The translations under genes and the position numbers were made by a program. Positions 26,932 through 36,100 of a stretch of 58,481 nt of DNA are shown here, piece by piece (positions within the stretch are counted from its first letter, which is position 1; each line of letters begins with the position of its first letter). The stretch is taken from assembly GCF_020829645.1 (NCBI RefSeq), contig NZ_JAIVFS010000050.1, positions 1 through 58,481 on the forward strand. The letters are read 5' to 3'. The notes beneath the pieces are model-generated. The model saw only the letters and a list, made by a program, of their open reading frames with translations. It did no database searches and was not told the DNA's origin. The stretch comes from Nostoc mirabile CHAB5784. Lineage in GTDB: Bacteria; Cyanobacteriota; Cyanobacteriia; Cyanobacteriales; Nostocaceae.

Positions 26932-29226
26932 ATGGTCAAGCGATCGCTCCAGGGATCACTCACCGGGATTCAACAAGCTAAAAAAGCATTCGCTCATAAG
27001 GGGTGGACACAAGAAAATTTGGCTTTTGAAGTCAACTTAAAAACTCGTCAACCAATTTGGCGGTTTTTTAGTGGACGTCCCGTTGAACGTCATATCTTTA
27101 TAGAAATTTGTTGTGTGTTGTCGTTGAATTGGCGGGAGATTGCGGCTAATCCTCCAGAAGAATTTCCTGAATCAAAAGAACTCGGTGCTGCTGAATTCTT
27201 AGATATTGATGCTCTAGTACGACAAGTGCGATCGCAACGCTTCGACAAAATTCAAGACCAGTGCGGCACTTTGCAGTTATTAGATGTTACTCGCCCCGTT
27301 AGAATCGACGACATTTACATCGATGTCAACATTTTGGAGGAGATTGCCAGCCTTCAGTGGTTAGAGTTTGCTGATTTGCAAAACTTTACATCAAAAGAAT
27401 TTGATCGCTTTGCTTTAGGTGGAGTATCCCAGACACAAATGGCGGGGATCGCGGCAGTTGAAATTTACTCAAAGCTGCGGGTGTTGGGTAAACCGGGAGC
27501 AGGTAAAACCACTTTTTTACAATATCTGGCAATTCAATGCAACCGAGGGAGATTTGCTGCAAATCGGGTTCCTATTTTTGTCACCTTAAGAGATTTTGCC
27601 GACGAATCTAGAGAAGCAGGAGAGTTCCATTTACTCAACTATATTTGCAAAGAATTCCTCACCTGTGGAATTTCAGATCCATCTGTGCTGGAAACTTTGT
27701 TGTTAGAGGGCAGAGTGTTGCTGTTGCTGGATGGATTAGATGAAGTACTCCATCAACAGAGCATTGGTGTCGTCAATGAGATTCGCAGACTCTCTGAAAA
27801 GTATCAAAAGAATATATTTGTCGTCACCTGCCGCACAGCAGCTAAAGCTTTCAACCTCAGACGCTTTACAGATGTTGAAATTGCCCCTTTTACTCAAGAT
27901 CAAATTGTTCGTTTTGCTCAGAAGTGGTTTACAGCAGTTACGAAAACGAACATCCAGGATAAACATGAACAGGCATTTGAGTTTATTGAGAAACTAGATT
28001 TGCCCGAAAATCTACAATTTCGGAGACTTGCTATCACTCCCTTGTTTTTGCATCTCGCCTGCTGGGTTTTTCATCACCAGAACCAATTTCCAACCCAAAA
28101 AGCTGCGTTTTATAAGCAGTGTTTAGACCTGCTTCTGGGCAAATGGGACGAAACTAAAGCAATTGAGCGGGATGAAGTATACGAAGGTTTTTTATTACCA
28201 CAAAAACTTAAATTGCTGAGTCAGGTTGCTAGCGCGACATTTGAGCAGGGTAATTACTTTTTTGAACAACGCATTGTTGAGCAATACATTAGCGATTATA
28301 TCGGTGATTTGCCGAATGCTTCCACAGAACCAGAGGAATTGGAATTAGATAGTGAAGGGGTACTTCAGGCGATAGAGTTGCAACATGGATTACTAGCAGA
28401 ACGAGTGCGGGGGATTTTCTCTTTCTCTTATTTGACGTTTCAAGAATACCTGACTGCTCGAAAAATCGTTGCCAGTTATAATTTACAAGCATTAAAACAA
28501 CCGTTAGAACGTCTGGTAACTCATATTACTGAACCCAGGTGGCGTGAAATCTTTTTGTTAACGGTTGCTATGCTACGGAATGCAGATTTTTTGGTACTGT
28601 TGATGAAGCAAGAAATTGATGCGCTAGCGGCTCAAGATCCATATTTGCAAAAATTTTTAACTTGGGCAAGTCAAAAGTCTCTCGCTGCTCCTGAGTCTGC
28701 TGCAATTCGCGCGTTTTATCTTGCCCTGGCTAGGACTCCTCACCTTACCCCGTACTTTGCCCTTGTCTGCATCTTCGATCAAGATATTTTTTTGGATGCG
28801 GCATTAGATAACCTAGTAATGGAATGCGAATCTAATTTTGCCGATGTCTATGGGTGCAACGATGCTCTGAGTAGTGCTTTAGCAATTGTTCACGGTGCTG
28901 GCTTACATCAAGCTTTACAACAACTTAAAGACCTACTGCCCGATCCAGAACAAAGTAGAGAAAGGATTCAGACATGGTGGCAAACAAGTTATCCTGCTTG
29001 GATGGAACAGTTAAAAACTGCGATCGCCAAGCATCAAAACATCCAGCATCAATGGCATTTCAGCCCACAGCAACAGCAAGTATTGCAACAATATTACGAT
29101 GCCAATCAGTTGCTTATCGATTGCCTTAATAGCAACTGTGAAATCACAGACGTTGTGCGGCAGGAGATTGAAGCCAGTTTATTGCCGATAGAAGAACTCT
29201 CCGAGCGGGAATGGCAGGGATTGTGA
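26932..29226 (+). CDS. NACHT-domain NTPase (NLR-like) with N-terminal helix-turn-helix
   Basis: 764 residues. The N-terminal region (about 10-75; GWTQENLAFEVNLKTRQ) resembles an HTH and is typical of cyanobacterial NACHT proteins. The NACHT domain has Walker A at 186-193 (GKPGAGKT) and Walker B RVLLLLDGLDE at 261-271, with the sensor region VVTCRTAA. A helical C-terminal part follows. The last 100 or so residues (WWQTSYPAWMEQLK.., YYDANQLLIDCLNSNC) match, from memory, the conserved tail of this cyanobacterial family. Bacterial NACHT proteins include proven antiphage proteins related to animal NLRs. No separate effector is adjacent, so the trigger and output are unknown. The gene is intact and monocistronic. 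Confidence 0.9.
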   Translation: MVKRSLQGSLTGIQQAKKAFAHKGWTQENLAFEVNLKTRQPIWRFFSGRPVERHIFIEICCVLSLNWREIAANPPEEFPESKELGAAEFLDIDALVRQVRSQRFDKIQDQCGTLQLLDVTRPVRIDDIYIDVNILEEIASLQWLEFADLQNFTSKEFDRFALGGVSQTQMAGIAAVEIYSKLRVLGKPGAGKTTFLQYLAIQCNRGRFAANRVPIFVTLRDFADESREAGEFHLLNYICKEFLTCGISDPSVLETLLLEGRVLLLLDGLDEVLHQQSIGVVNEIRRLSEKYQKNIFVVTCRTAAKAFNLRRFTDVEIAPFTQDQIVRFAQKWFTAVTKTNIQDKHEQAFEFIEKLDLPENLQFRRLAITPLFLHLACWVFHHQNQFPTQKAAFYKQCLDLLLGKWDETKAIERDEVYEGFLLPQKLKLLSQVASATFEQGNYFFEQRIVEQYISDYIGDLPNASTEPEELELDSEGVLQAIELQHGLLAERVRGIFSFSYLTFQEYLTARKIVASYNLQALKQPLERLVTHITEPRWREIFLLTVAMLRNADFLVLLMKQEIDALAAQDPYLQKFLTWASQKSLAAPESAAIRAFYLALARTPHLTPYFALVCIFDQDIFLDAALDNLVMECESNFADVYGCNDALSSALAIVHGAGLHQALQQLKDLLPDPEQSRERIQTWWQTSYPAWMEQLKTAIAKHQNIQHQWHFSPQQQQVLQQYYDANQLLIDCLNSNCEITDVVRQEIEASLLPIEELSEREWQGL

Positions 29227-29228
29227 TG

Positions 29229-29270
29229 AGGCAGGGGGCAGGGGGCAGGGGGCAGGGAGCAGGGGGGGAG
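29229..29270. repeat. GGGGGCA short tandem repeat
   Basis: Six or so units of GGGGGCA/GGGAGCA begin 3 bp after the NACHT stop. Behind it, 29312-29400 is another intergenic hairpin repeat (CTCTCTCC..GGAGAGAG). Confidence 0.9.
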
Positions 29271-29431
29271 AGGAGATATAGCCGTTCTCGTTTGAATGCA
29301 ATACACTTTGACCTCTCTCCAAACCTCTCTCCTAAAAGGAGAGAGGCTTTGAATATTACTCCCCTTCCTTTGCAGGGAAGGGGTTGGGGGTTAGGTCTGT
29401 ATTGCACTCAACTGAGAAGGGCTATATATTT

Positions 29432-29543
29432 CAATACGCTTGGGTTAAGGCTAAAACTCTTTGTGAAAGTCAATTTTTTTAACGAACCGCAGAGGCAAAA
29501 GAGACACAGAGAGAAGGAAGAAATGCTTAACTGAACAGTATTG
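29432..29543. mobile_element. MITE-like element, CAATACGG family, copy D
   Basis: 112 bp from CAATACGCTTGGGTTAAG to CTTAACTGAACAGTATTG. The interior (AACGAACCGCAGAGGC..) is different from that of copies C, E and F but matches copy G at 43855 when reversed. Flanking ATATATTT repeats are close but not exactly adjacent. Confidence 0.8.
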
Positions 29544-29567
29544 AGATATATTTTAGAATGCAACAAT

Positions 29568-29798
29568 GAGTCTTTGAACTCCATTAATGAGGCTCGGAAC
29601 TCCATTAATGAGTCTTTGAACTCCATTAATGAGGCTCGGAACTCCATTAATGAGGCTCGGAACTCCATTAATGAGTCTTTGAACTCCATTAATGAGGCTC
29701 GGAACTCCATTAATGAGTCTTTGATATTCATTAATGAGCCTTTGATATTCATTAATGAGGCTCGGAACTCCATTAATGAGCCTTTGATATTCATTAAT
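29568..29798. repeat. 11 x 21 bp tandem array, open in several frames
   Basis: Eleven 21-bp units, all ending ATTAAT: type A GAGTCTTTGAACTCCATTAAT (four-letter variation only in the middle), type B with GGCTCGG, and type C with TGATATTC. The order is A B A B B A B C C B C. As 21 is divisible by 3, one plus frame reads heptads such as ESLNSIN/EARNSIN, and minus frames are open too. No start codon with a ribosome site precedes it, so coding is doubtful. Confidence 0.95.
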
Positions 29799-29846
29799 GA
29801 GACTTATACCATTTCTTTGTGAGGCTGCGCCAAACCCTTTTCTTTC

Positions 29847-30054
29847 GGGAGCATCCCAAATGTGTAAAAACATATTTTGTCATTGCGAGCGTAATGAAAT
29901 GAAGCGTTCGCGGAGCGTCTCTTAGAGTTGCAATCGTAGCATCTAGACTTTGCGATTGCTTCATTCCGCTTCTCTTACGAGACGCTACCGCGAACGCTCC
30001 ATTCGCAATGACTACCTGCTAACTTGGTAAATTTGCTTGCATTGGGATGCTCCC
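29847..30054. mobile_element. MITE-like element with GGGAGCATCCCA ends
   Basis: 208 bp. The 12-bp ends GGGAGCATCCCA and TGGGATGCTCCC are perfect inverted repeats, with an 8 bp direct repeat TTTCTTTC on both sides (29839-29846, 30055-30062). Inside is a long hairpin (TCATTGCGAGCG../..CGCAATGA). Confidence 0.85.
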
Positions 30055-30166
30055 TTTCTTTCTTATACTTAAATATGGTTTAACGCATCTTCATACAGAA
30101 GATGTTTAATTATTCAAAAGACATAGATAACATTGCCCTGCTTTTATTCACTAAGAAAAGGAATCT

Positions 30167-31207
30167 ATGCTTGGACACAACATTATTGTGATTGGTACTT
30201 CGGCAGGCGGACTCAAAGCGCTGGGCGCAATCTTAGGCACTCTGCCTGCTGACATTGATGCTGTCTTCTTCATTGTTCAGCACCTTGCAGCAGATAAGCC
30301 CAGCATTCTCCCCCAAATTCTTACAGATGTAGGCTCTCTCCCAGCATCTCACCCGGCAGATGGAGAGTCAATTCAAACCGGGCGAATCTATGTCGCACCG
30401 CCGGATTATCACCTGTTGGTCAATCAAGGCTCGATGCGTGTCGTGCGCGGGCCTCAAGAAAACCGCTTTCGCCCCGCGATCGATGCGTTATTTCGTTCAG
30501 CCGCCCGCGCTTATGGTACAAGGGTGGTAGGTGTGGTACTCACCGGCTATCTTGATGATGGCACGGTGGGGTTGCAGGCAATCAAGAAACGGGGCGGAGT
30601 GGCGATCGTTCAAGACCCGAACGAAGCAGAATACCCCAGCATGGCCAAGAGCGCCTTGCGGTATGTGAATGTCGATTACTGCCTGCCGCTTGCAGAAATC
30701 CCAGACCTACTAGTGGAGTTATCAAAGGAACCCGCCGCCCAGGAGGAGGCATATCCCGTGACCAAAGAGATCGAAATTGAATCCAAGATTGCTGAACAGC
30801 AGATGAATACCCAGGAGTTTTTAAAGAATGTAGAAGCGATCGGGACTAGAACGACTTACACCTGCCCTGAATGCAACGGCAGCATCTGGCAAATTGGCAA
30901 AGAACAGCCGCTACGGTTTCGCTGTCACATAGGGCATTCCTTTACAGCTAATGTGTTCCTGGCAGAGCAAACTCAGAATCTCGAAAATGCGCTGTGGTCG
31001 GCTGTGCGGGCAATGGAGGAAAAGGTTACATTCTCCCGTCAAATGGCAGAACAGATGAGAAACTACAATTTAACTATTGCCGCAACAAAATATGAGAATC
31101 ATGCAATGAATTTGGATAAAGAGGTGTCCTTAGTTCGAGGCATAATTCTCAACGGCTTTGCCACGAAACGAACTATTGCTGCAATAGAGGAAGATCAGGC
31201 TGAGTAG
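30167..31207 (+). CDS. Stand-alone CheB methylesterase domain with C-terminal metal-ribbon-like region
   Basis: 346 residues. The CheB catalytic domain spans about 3-190, with Ser in GTSAGG (S12), His in VQHL (H39) and Asp in TGYLDDGT (D131). There is no receiver domain, so it is not controlled in the classical CheB way. A second part (about 200-346) contains TCPECNG and RCHIGHSF, a Cys/His set that looks like a zinc ribbon, followed by helices. The substrate need not be a chemoreceptor. It is monocistronic. A CheB-CheR-kinase fusion lies 2 kb away on the other strand, and the two may work on the same target. Confidence 0.9.
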   Translation: MLGHNIIVIGTSAGGLKALGAILGTLPADIDAVFFIVQHLAADKPSILPQILTDVGSLPASHPADGESIQTGRIYVAPPDYHLLVNQGSMRVVRGPQENRFRPAIDALFRSAARAYGTRVVGVVLTGYLDDGTVGLQAIKKRGGVAIVQDPNEAEYPSMAKSALRYVNVDYCLPLAEIPDLLVELSKEPAAQEEAYPVTKEIEIESKIAEQQMNTQEFLKNVEAIGTRTTYTCPECNGSIWQIGKEQPLRFRCHIGHSFTANVFLAEQTQNLENALWSAVRAMEEKVTFSRQMAEQMRNYNLTIAATKYENHAMNLDKEVSLVRGIILNGFATKRTIAAIEEDQAE

Positions 31208-31229
31208 CTGTAGGCTTAACCTTTTTTAA

Positions 31230-31372
31230 CTAGTTCCGTGGGTTTAAGTCCCCCGGTTCTATAACCGACAAGTTTTGTGTTGGGGTTAAATCCCCATTAC
31301 AAAACAAAATTTACGAATTACGTTAGCGCAGCGTTAGCGAGTCATCGAGCGTCATTACGAATTACGAATTAT
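31230..31372. repeat. Dispersed TTCCGTGGGTTTAAGTCC repeat plus heptamer block
   Basis: Uninterrupted copy of the repeat at 26101-26376, ending in TTACGAA heptamers that are themselves split by a GTTAGCGCAGCG insertion (31323-31355). Confidence 0.85.
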
Positions 31373-31431
31373 TTAATCACTATCGCTATATAAAAATCCA
31401 AAACCCTTATTTATTCGGACTTTTATAAATT

Positions 31432-31747
31432 GGCGTTGCTGATTGATGGGATGAATTTTGTTTCGCGCAAAGGCGAGGCAGGCGCTAATAGCCGCTCTGC
31501 CGACTTGATGCGACTGCCGTCGCAAAAGCACGAAGAATTAATCTTTGGCTTTGGTCACAAATCTCAATTCATCCCACATTTATGCCTGACAATTCAGGTT
31601 ATGTGGAAAAGTCCACCAAAAACCTAACCCCCTAACCCCCAACCCGTGGCGGGAAGGGGGAAAATTCAAAGTCTCTCTCCTTAAAGGAAGAGAGAAATAG
31701 AAGTGAGGTTTTCCAGATGCCGTGAAAAGTCAGATTTATGCAACGCC
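31432..31747. mobile_element. MITE-like element with GGCGTTGC ends
   Basis: 316 bp. GGCGTTGC (31432-31439) and GCAACGCC (31740-31747) are inverted, with an exact 8 bp duplication TATAAATT on both sides (31424-31431, 31748-31755). It carries no intact gene. The open frames inside are short. Confidence 0.75.
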
Positions 31748-31880
31748 TATAAATTTAGCTATCAGTTTGAGAATCTTTGACTGAATGGGTGAACATCTTG
31801 CTACTGCTTTACTTACTCGCTACTGATATTGTTTAAAAATCTCTTAGCATTTATAAGGGGCTGGCACTTGATTTATAATC

Positions 31881-32016
31881 CAATAGGCTTGGGTTAAGGA
31901 TAATTGTAGGTTGGGTTGAACTTTAGTGTTACCCAACAAATGCCCGAAAATGTTGGGTTTCGTTCCTCAACCCAACCTACGCAAATTTATTTTTCTGGCT
32001 TAACCCAAGCGTATTG
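31881..32016. mobile_element. MITE-like element, CAATACGG family, copy E
   Basis: 136 bp from CAATAGGCTTGGGTTAAG to CTTAACCCAAGCGTATTG, with an exact 10 bp duplication ATTTATAATC (31871-31880, 32017-32026). The interior is the TTGGGTTG core shared with copies C and F. The right duplicate contains the stop codon of the small minus-strand frame at 32019-32168. Confidence 0.93.
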
Positions 32017-32018
32017 AT

Positions 32019-32168
32019 TTATAATCGGCAAAAATCACCATCAATGGTATTAAAGTCTTGCTCTAATTGTTTGTCAAAATCAGATTTTTGGAGAATTTTA
32101 TCTAAGGAGAAGCTATCAGTTTTAAAGTCTTCTATTTGTTTGACTAGAGCAGATTTATCTTGCTGCAT
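32019..32168 (-). CDS. Small acidic protein of 49 residues, unrecognised
   Basis: Begins MQQDKSALVKQIEDFK and ends FNTIDGDFCRL. The ATG at 32168 is preceded by a good ribosome site (GGGGAAGA, 5-6 nt spacing). The composition (many Asp, Lys, Gln, Leu) is that of a small helical protein. Its stop lies in the duplicated target of MITE copy E. It follows a short frame at 32179-32265 and the 89-residue gene on the same strand, so it may be the last gene of a small operon. An antitoxin-like role is conceivable but unsupported. Confidence 0.45.
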   Translation of the reverse strand: MQQDKSALVKQIEDFKTDSFSLDKILQKSDFDKQLEQDFNTIDGDFCRL

Positions 32169-32178
32169 GAATCTTCCC

Positions 32179-32265
32179 CTACTGTTCTGCTAGCACTCTG
32201 ATTTCGTAAAGTTCTCGCCGAATGAAATAGAATGTAAATATCAAGCGCTTACCATTGAATGGCAT
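32179..32265 (-). pseudogene. Short frame, possibly the 3' remnant of a small gene
   Basis: 28 codons reading MPFNGKRLIFTFYFIRRELY.. and ending IRVLAEQ. A TGA lies two codons before the ATG, so any longer ancestral protein has lost its 5' part. It lies between two same-strand frames and looks like a beta-hairpin tail. The family is not recognised. Confidence 0.25.
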
Positions 32266-32279
32266 GATTCAGAACTAAG

Positions 32280-32549
32280 TCATTTGAGGCTGTAAAGTGC
32301 CTCGAACCTTTTAAGGATAACGTCGCCCTCACTAGCAATGTGTGTAAGATGTAAATCTGCCTCGGTGAGGAATATCATCGTTTCTGCACCAACTCTGCCA
32401 AAGTCAGGCTCTAACCCTAATGCCATCTCAATAAGATACGTCCATGTACCAGATTCAGGTGTGTAGCTGCGTACAATCCCTTCTCCACCAATAAAGCTCA
32501 CCCATTGAGTAGCGCGAAACTTAGGCACTTTCATGAAGGTTGCAGTCAT
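32280..32549 (-). CDS. Conserved small SH3-like protein of unknown function
   Basis: 89 residues. The core FIGGEGIVRSYTPESGTWTYLIEM is, from memory, found in other cyanobacterial hypothetical proteins, and the spacing of short strands suggests an SH3-like barrel. The start at 32549 is supported by GAGGAG 8 nt upstream. A second Met at residue 6 is a weaker candidate. No catalytic residues are evident. Confidence 0.65.
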   Translation of the reverse strand: MTATFMKVPKFRATQWVSFIGGEGIVRSYTPESGTWTYLIEMALGLEPDFGRVGAETMIFLTEADLHLTHIASEGDVILKRFEALYSLK

Positions 32550-32735
32550 GCGTAAAACTCCTCAATTCATAGTTGATACCTTCTGTTTTAATATAAAAAA
32601 TTAAATATGTTTTGTATCTTTTTAAGTAAAGATGTTAAATATTCTCTATAACTTTTGAATGTTTTAGATGCAGATGAAACAATTTATACGTAATTAAAAC
32701 GTTTATTCAAACATAATATATAGCAGTCCTAAATA

Positions 32736-32995
32736 ATATCATGTCCGCCAAATAACCATAAAATAACCTCACCCCAACCAACAGGGTTTGTATCTGTTTC
32801 ATTGTTTTCGTGAAATGGTATTAGGGGAGACAAAGCTACGCTTTGGTGGGGTGGGGTGCAATAACTGTGGGAATCATAACTAATACCAATTCAATTAATG
32901 ATTGCAACACATCCTTGGGTAAAGACGCGATGAATCGCGTCTCTACAGATGTCGCATTCTTTTTTCAAATTGATATAATTATGCGGACATCATAT
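32736..32995. mobile_element. MITE-like element with ATATCATGTCCGC ends, composite
   Basis: 260 bp. ATATCATGTCCGC (32736-32748) is inverted at 32983-32995 with one mismatch. Inside lie a GTGGGGTGGGG hairpin and a further inverted-repeat unit (about 32882-32980) with a GACGCGATGAATCGCGTC palindrome. That unit's right end is the repeat also seen at 101-130. A second copy of these ends lies at 56703-56823. Confidence 0.7.
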
Positions 32996-33102
32996 AATTT
33001 GTAAAAAATTAGCTCCCCGACTTATTTGAGGAGTCAGGGATTTGGACACCGCGCATTTTTACAAATCAAATGTTGTATTGCTATATTTGACAACAGTACC
33101 CA

Positions 33103-33172
33103 CAATTACGAATTACGTTAGCGTAGCAGGGCGTAGCCCATTACGAATTACGAATTACGAATTACGAATTAT
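33103..33172. repeat. TTACGAA heptamer block with an inserted GCG-rich unit
   Basis: Tandem AATTACG units interrupted by GTTAGCGTAGCAGGGCGTAG and then resuming, directly beside the stop codon of the CheB-CheR-kinase gene. Confidence 0.85.
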
Positions 33173-36100
33173 CTATGACTCGTCCACTCAAGTTTACAAT
33201 CATCAATACTAATTCAGTAAGTTCAATCGGTTTAGCTAGATGCATTTGGAAACCAGCTTCAATCGCCCTTTGTCGCTCTTGCTCGGTGACATAAGCACTG
33301 ATTGCTGCTGCTGGAATTTGTCCCCCAGCTTCAGCCTCAAGCTCTCTAACCTGACGAATCAGGGAGTAACCATCCTCCTCTGGCATCCCAATATCTGCTA
33401 GAAGCAGATCATATCTGCCAGGAAATTCAATTAGAGCCGCGATCGCTTCCCTTGCCGATGTAACAACCACTACTTCCGCCCCGAAGTCTTCTAACATCCA
33501 CTTGATTAAGTCGCGGCTATCCGCTTGATCGTCTACAGCCAAGATACATAACCCTTCAAGGGTAAAGGATGGATTTTTACCATCTAATGTATCTGGAGTC
33601 TCTGATAAAAGGCTCGGCTCTAAATAAGTTGGCGGTGTAATCTCCACTGGCATTGAGCGCAGAGGCAGCCTGATGGCGATCGTGGTTCCTTTTCCCTCGC
33701 CTGGACTCTGTGCTTGAACTGTTCCACCGTGAAGTTCGACAATATGACGGACGATTGACAAGCCTAATCCAAGTCCCTGAGTTGTTTTACTGCTGCTGGA
33801 ATCTCCTTGGCGGAAGCGCTCAAACACATATGGCAGCAAGTCTGCTGGGATGCCAATTCCTGTGTCGCTGACTCGAATCTCGGCGTGACTATGTACAGCT
33901 TCGAGCATAACTCCCACTCGCCCACCGGGTGGAGTGAACTTAATCGCGTTAGAAAGTAAATTCCACAGAACTTGCTGTAAACGGTCGAAATCTCCGACAA
34001 CTGTCGCCGAGTTCAACTGTGAAATAATTTGAATGCTTTTCGCCTCTGCGGAAAATTCGATAGACTCAATCGCGGCATTCACTACTGAAACTAGATCGAT
34101 TAGACGAGTGTTTAAATGAAGCTTTCCACTCGTAATCCGTGATAAATCCAGCATATCATCGATTAACTGAGCCTGCACATTAGCACTCCGCTCCACCACT
34201 TCCCAGGCACGAGTGACTGTTGAAGAATCTAAATCGCGGGTGCGGAAAAGTTGCGCCCAGCCGAGTATAGTATTGAGCGGGTTACGAAGTTCATGGGAGA
34301 GGTTCGACAGGAATTCATTTTTAGCTTGGTTGGCAGTTTCCGCCTCTTGACGGGCTGACTGCTCCTGTGCTAAAAGTTGCGATCGCTCTAACTCAAACTG
34401 CTTGCGATCGCTAATATCTTCAATCGCCAGCAAAATCCTTTGAGCCTCTCCCTGTTGAATAATTTTCCAACCATTGAGCAGCATGGTTTTCTGCCCAATC
34501 TGCTCAAAACGATGCTCTACCTCTAAGTTTTGAATAGTGGTATCGTTGGCGAGAATGTCTTCTAAGAGCGATCGCAGTCCAGGTAGGTTCCACTGACCAT
34601 TCCCTAGTTCAAAAATCAGAGATTGCGTTGTCTCCAATGGTGAAACCTGAAATGTTTCATAAAACGAGCGATTGGCTTTGTTCACCCGGAAATCAGAATC
34701 AAGCACGATTAACGGCACTTGTACCGTCTCTACAATCGCTTCAGCGTAATTCCGCGCTTCTTCTAAGGTTGCTGCACTGCGTTTGAGAAAATCAATATCT
34801 ATTAACACCAACACTACACCGTCAATCTGGTTTTCTGTGGTGCGATAAGGGCGGATGCGGAGGTTGTACCAATGTCCCCCCAGAGTTTGGACTTCTAATT
34901 CTTTGATGCTGAGTGTGTCAAGTACTTCCAAAATTAGAGGTTCTAAATCAGGAATATTCAGATTGGCTCTGATATCGCTCAAAGGTCGTCCAGCATCGGC
35001 GGGAATTAAATTGAAAAGCCGTTGCGCCATTGGCGTAAAACGTCGAACCCGTAAGTCCGAAGTCAATATCAAAATGGGAATATTGATACTGGCAAGTAAA
35101 TTGGTGAGATCGTTGTTAACTTGGTGTAATTCCAGATTTCGAGAGCGAAGTTCTTCATTAGTTGTGTTAAGTTCTTCGTTGGTTGCCTGAATCTCTTCTT
35201 TAGCAGTTTCTAGCTCCTCATTGGTGCTTTGCAACTCTTCATTGCTGGAGAGAATTTCTTCATTAGCAACTTTCAGGTCTTGATTGATGTGTTCCTGCTC
35301 TTGAATCACCGCTTGCAGATATTCTTGAGTCGCAGCCTTCTCTTGATTGGCGGTTGCGAGTTCTTGTTTGAGCTGAACAATCTCTCGCTCTAAGTCTGGC
35401 TGCTCTTGGCTCTCAGGATTTACCGTGTTGAGGTTGCTAACAGTGGGTGGGGCTTCTTCAAATAAAACCAGAAAATAGAATTCTTCATTGGTCGAAGGCT
35501 TGAATGGAATCACCTCAATATTGATGATTTTTAAAAGATCGCCCTCTTCAATTCGTAACCCTTCCTTTCTAACTAGAATTTTTTGCCGTTGTGCTTGATA
35601 AATTGTGGCGCGTAGCTCAATGAGCAAACCCTCGCGCACCATTTTGAATAAGTTAAAACTTGGTTTACCAGGTGCAAGTTTTAGGTAGAGATCGATTTCT
35701 CCGCGAAATTGCAGCACCTCGAGCTTGTCGTTGATCACCACACCCACGGGGGCATAGCGATTCAAGAGCAGTTGGTCAGTTTTTCTCTCTAAGTCAAACT
35801 CATCGGATGGATTCTCATTTATCAACTTAGGCTCGTCCACTTTTACCATCGGATAATTGCTGGTAACGAACGAAAAAGTTGGACGAATTGCGGTTATTTT
35901 CTTGGCATAAATTTTATACTTTTTATCAATCTGAGTAAACAACTCTGAATATTTACCAGTGCTTTCTGAAGTCCCTAGCAGCAAAAAGCCAGCCGGGTTG
36001 AGACTGTAATGGAATATGGGCAATATCCGTTTTTGCAACGTTTCGTCCAAGTAAATCAGTACATTCCGGCAGCTAATTAAATCTAAGTTGGAAAAAGGGG

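Noticed and set aside
20824..29226. A CBASS-type operon linking the patatin and NACHT genes
   Set aside because: They are 5 kb apart with housekeeping genes between, and no cyclic-nucleotide synthase is present.
29568..29798. CRISPR-like array
   Set aside because: Units are 21 bp directly abutting, without unique spacers; it is a minisatellite, not CRISPR.
29408..29873. Overlapping open frames on both strands across the tandem array
   Set aside because: Several frames are open only because the 21-bp unit lacks stops; none has a convincing start or flanking coding sequence.
31430..31627. A short plus-strand frame before the small operon
   Set aside because: Lies wholly within the GGCGTTGC-ended MITE-like element.
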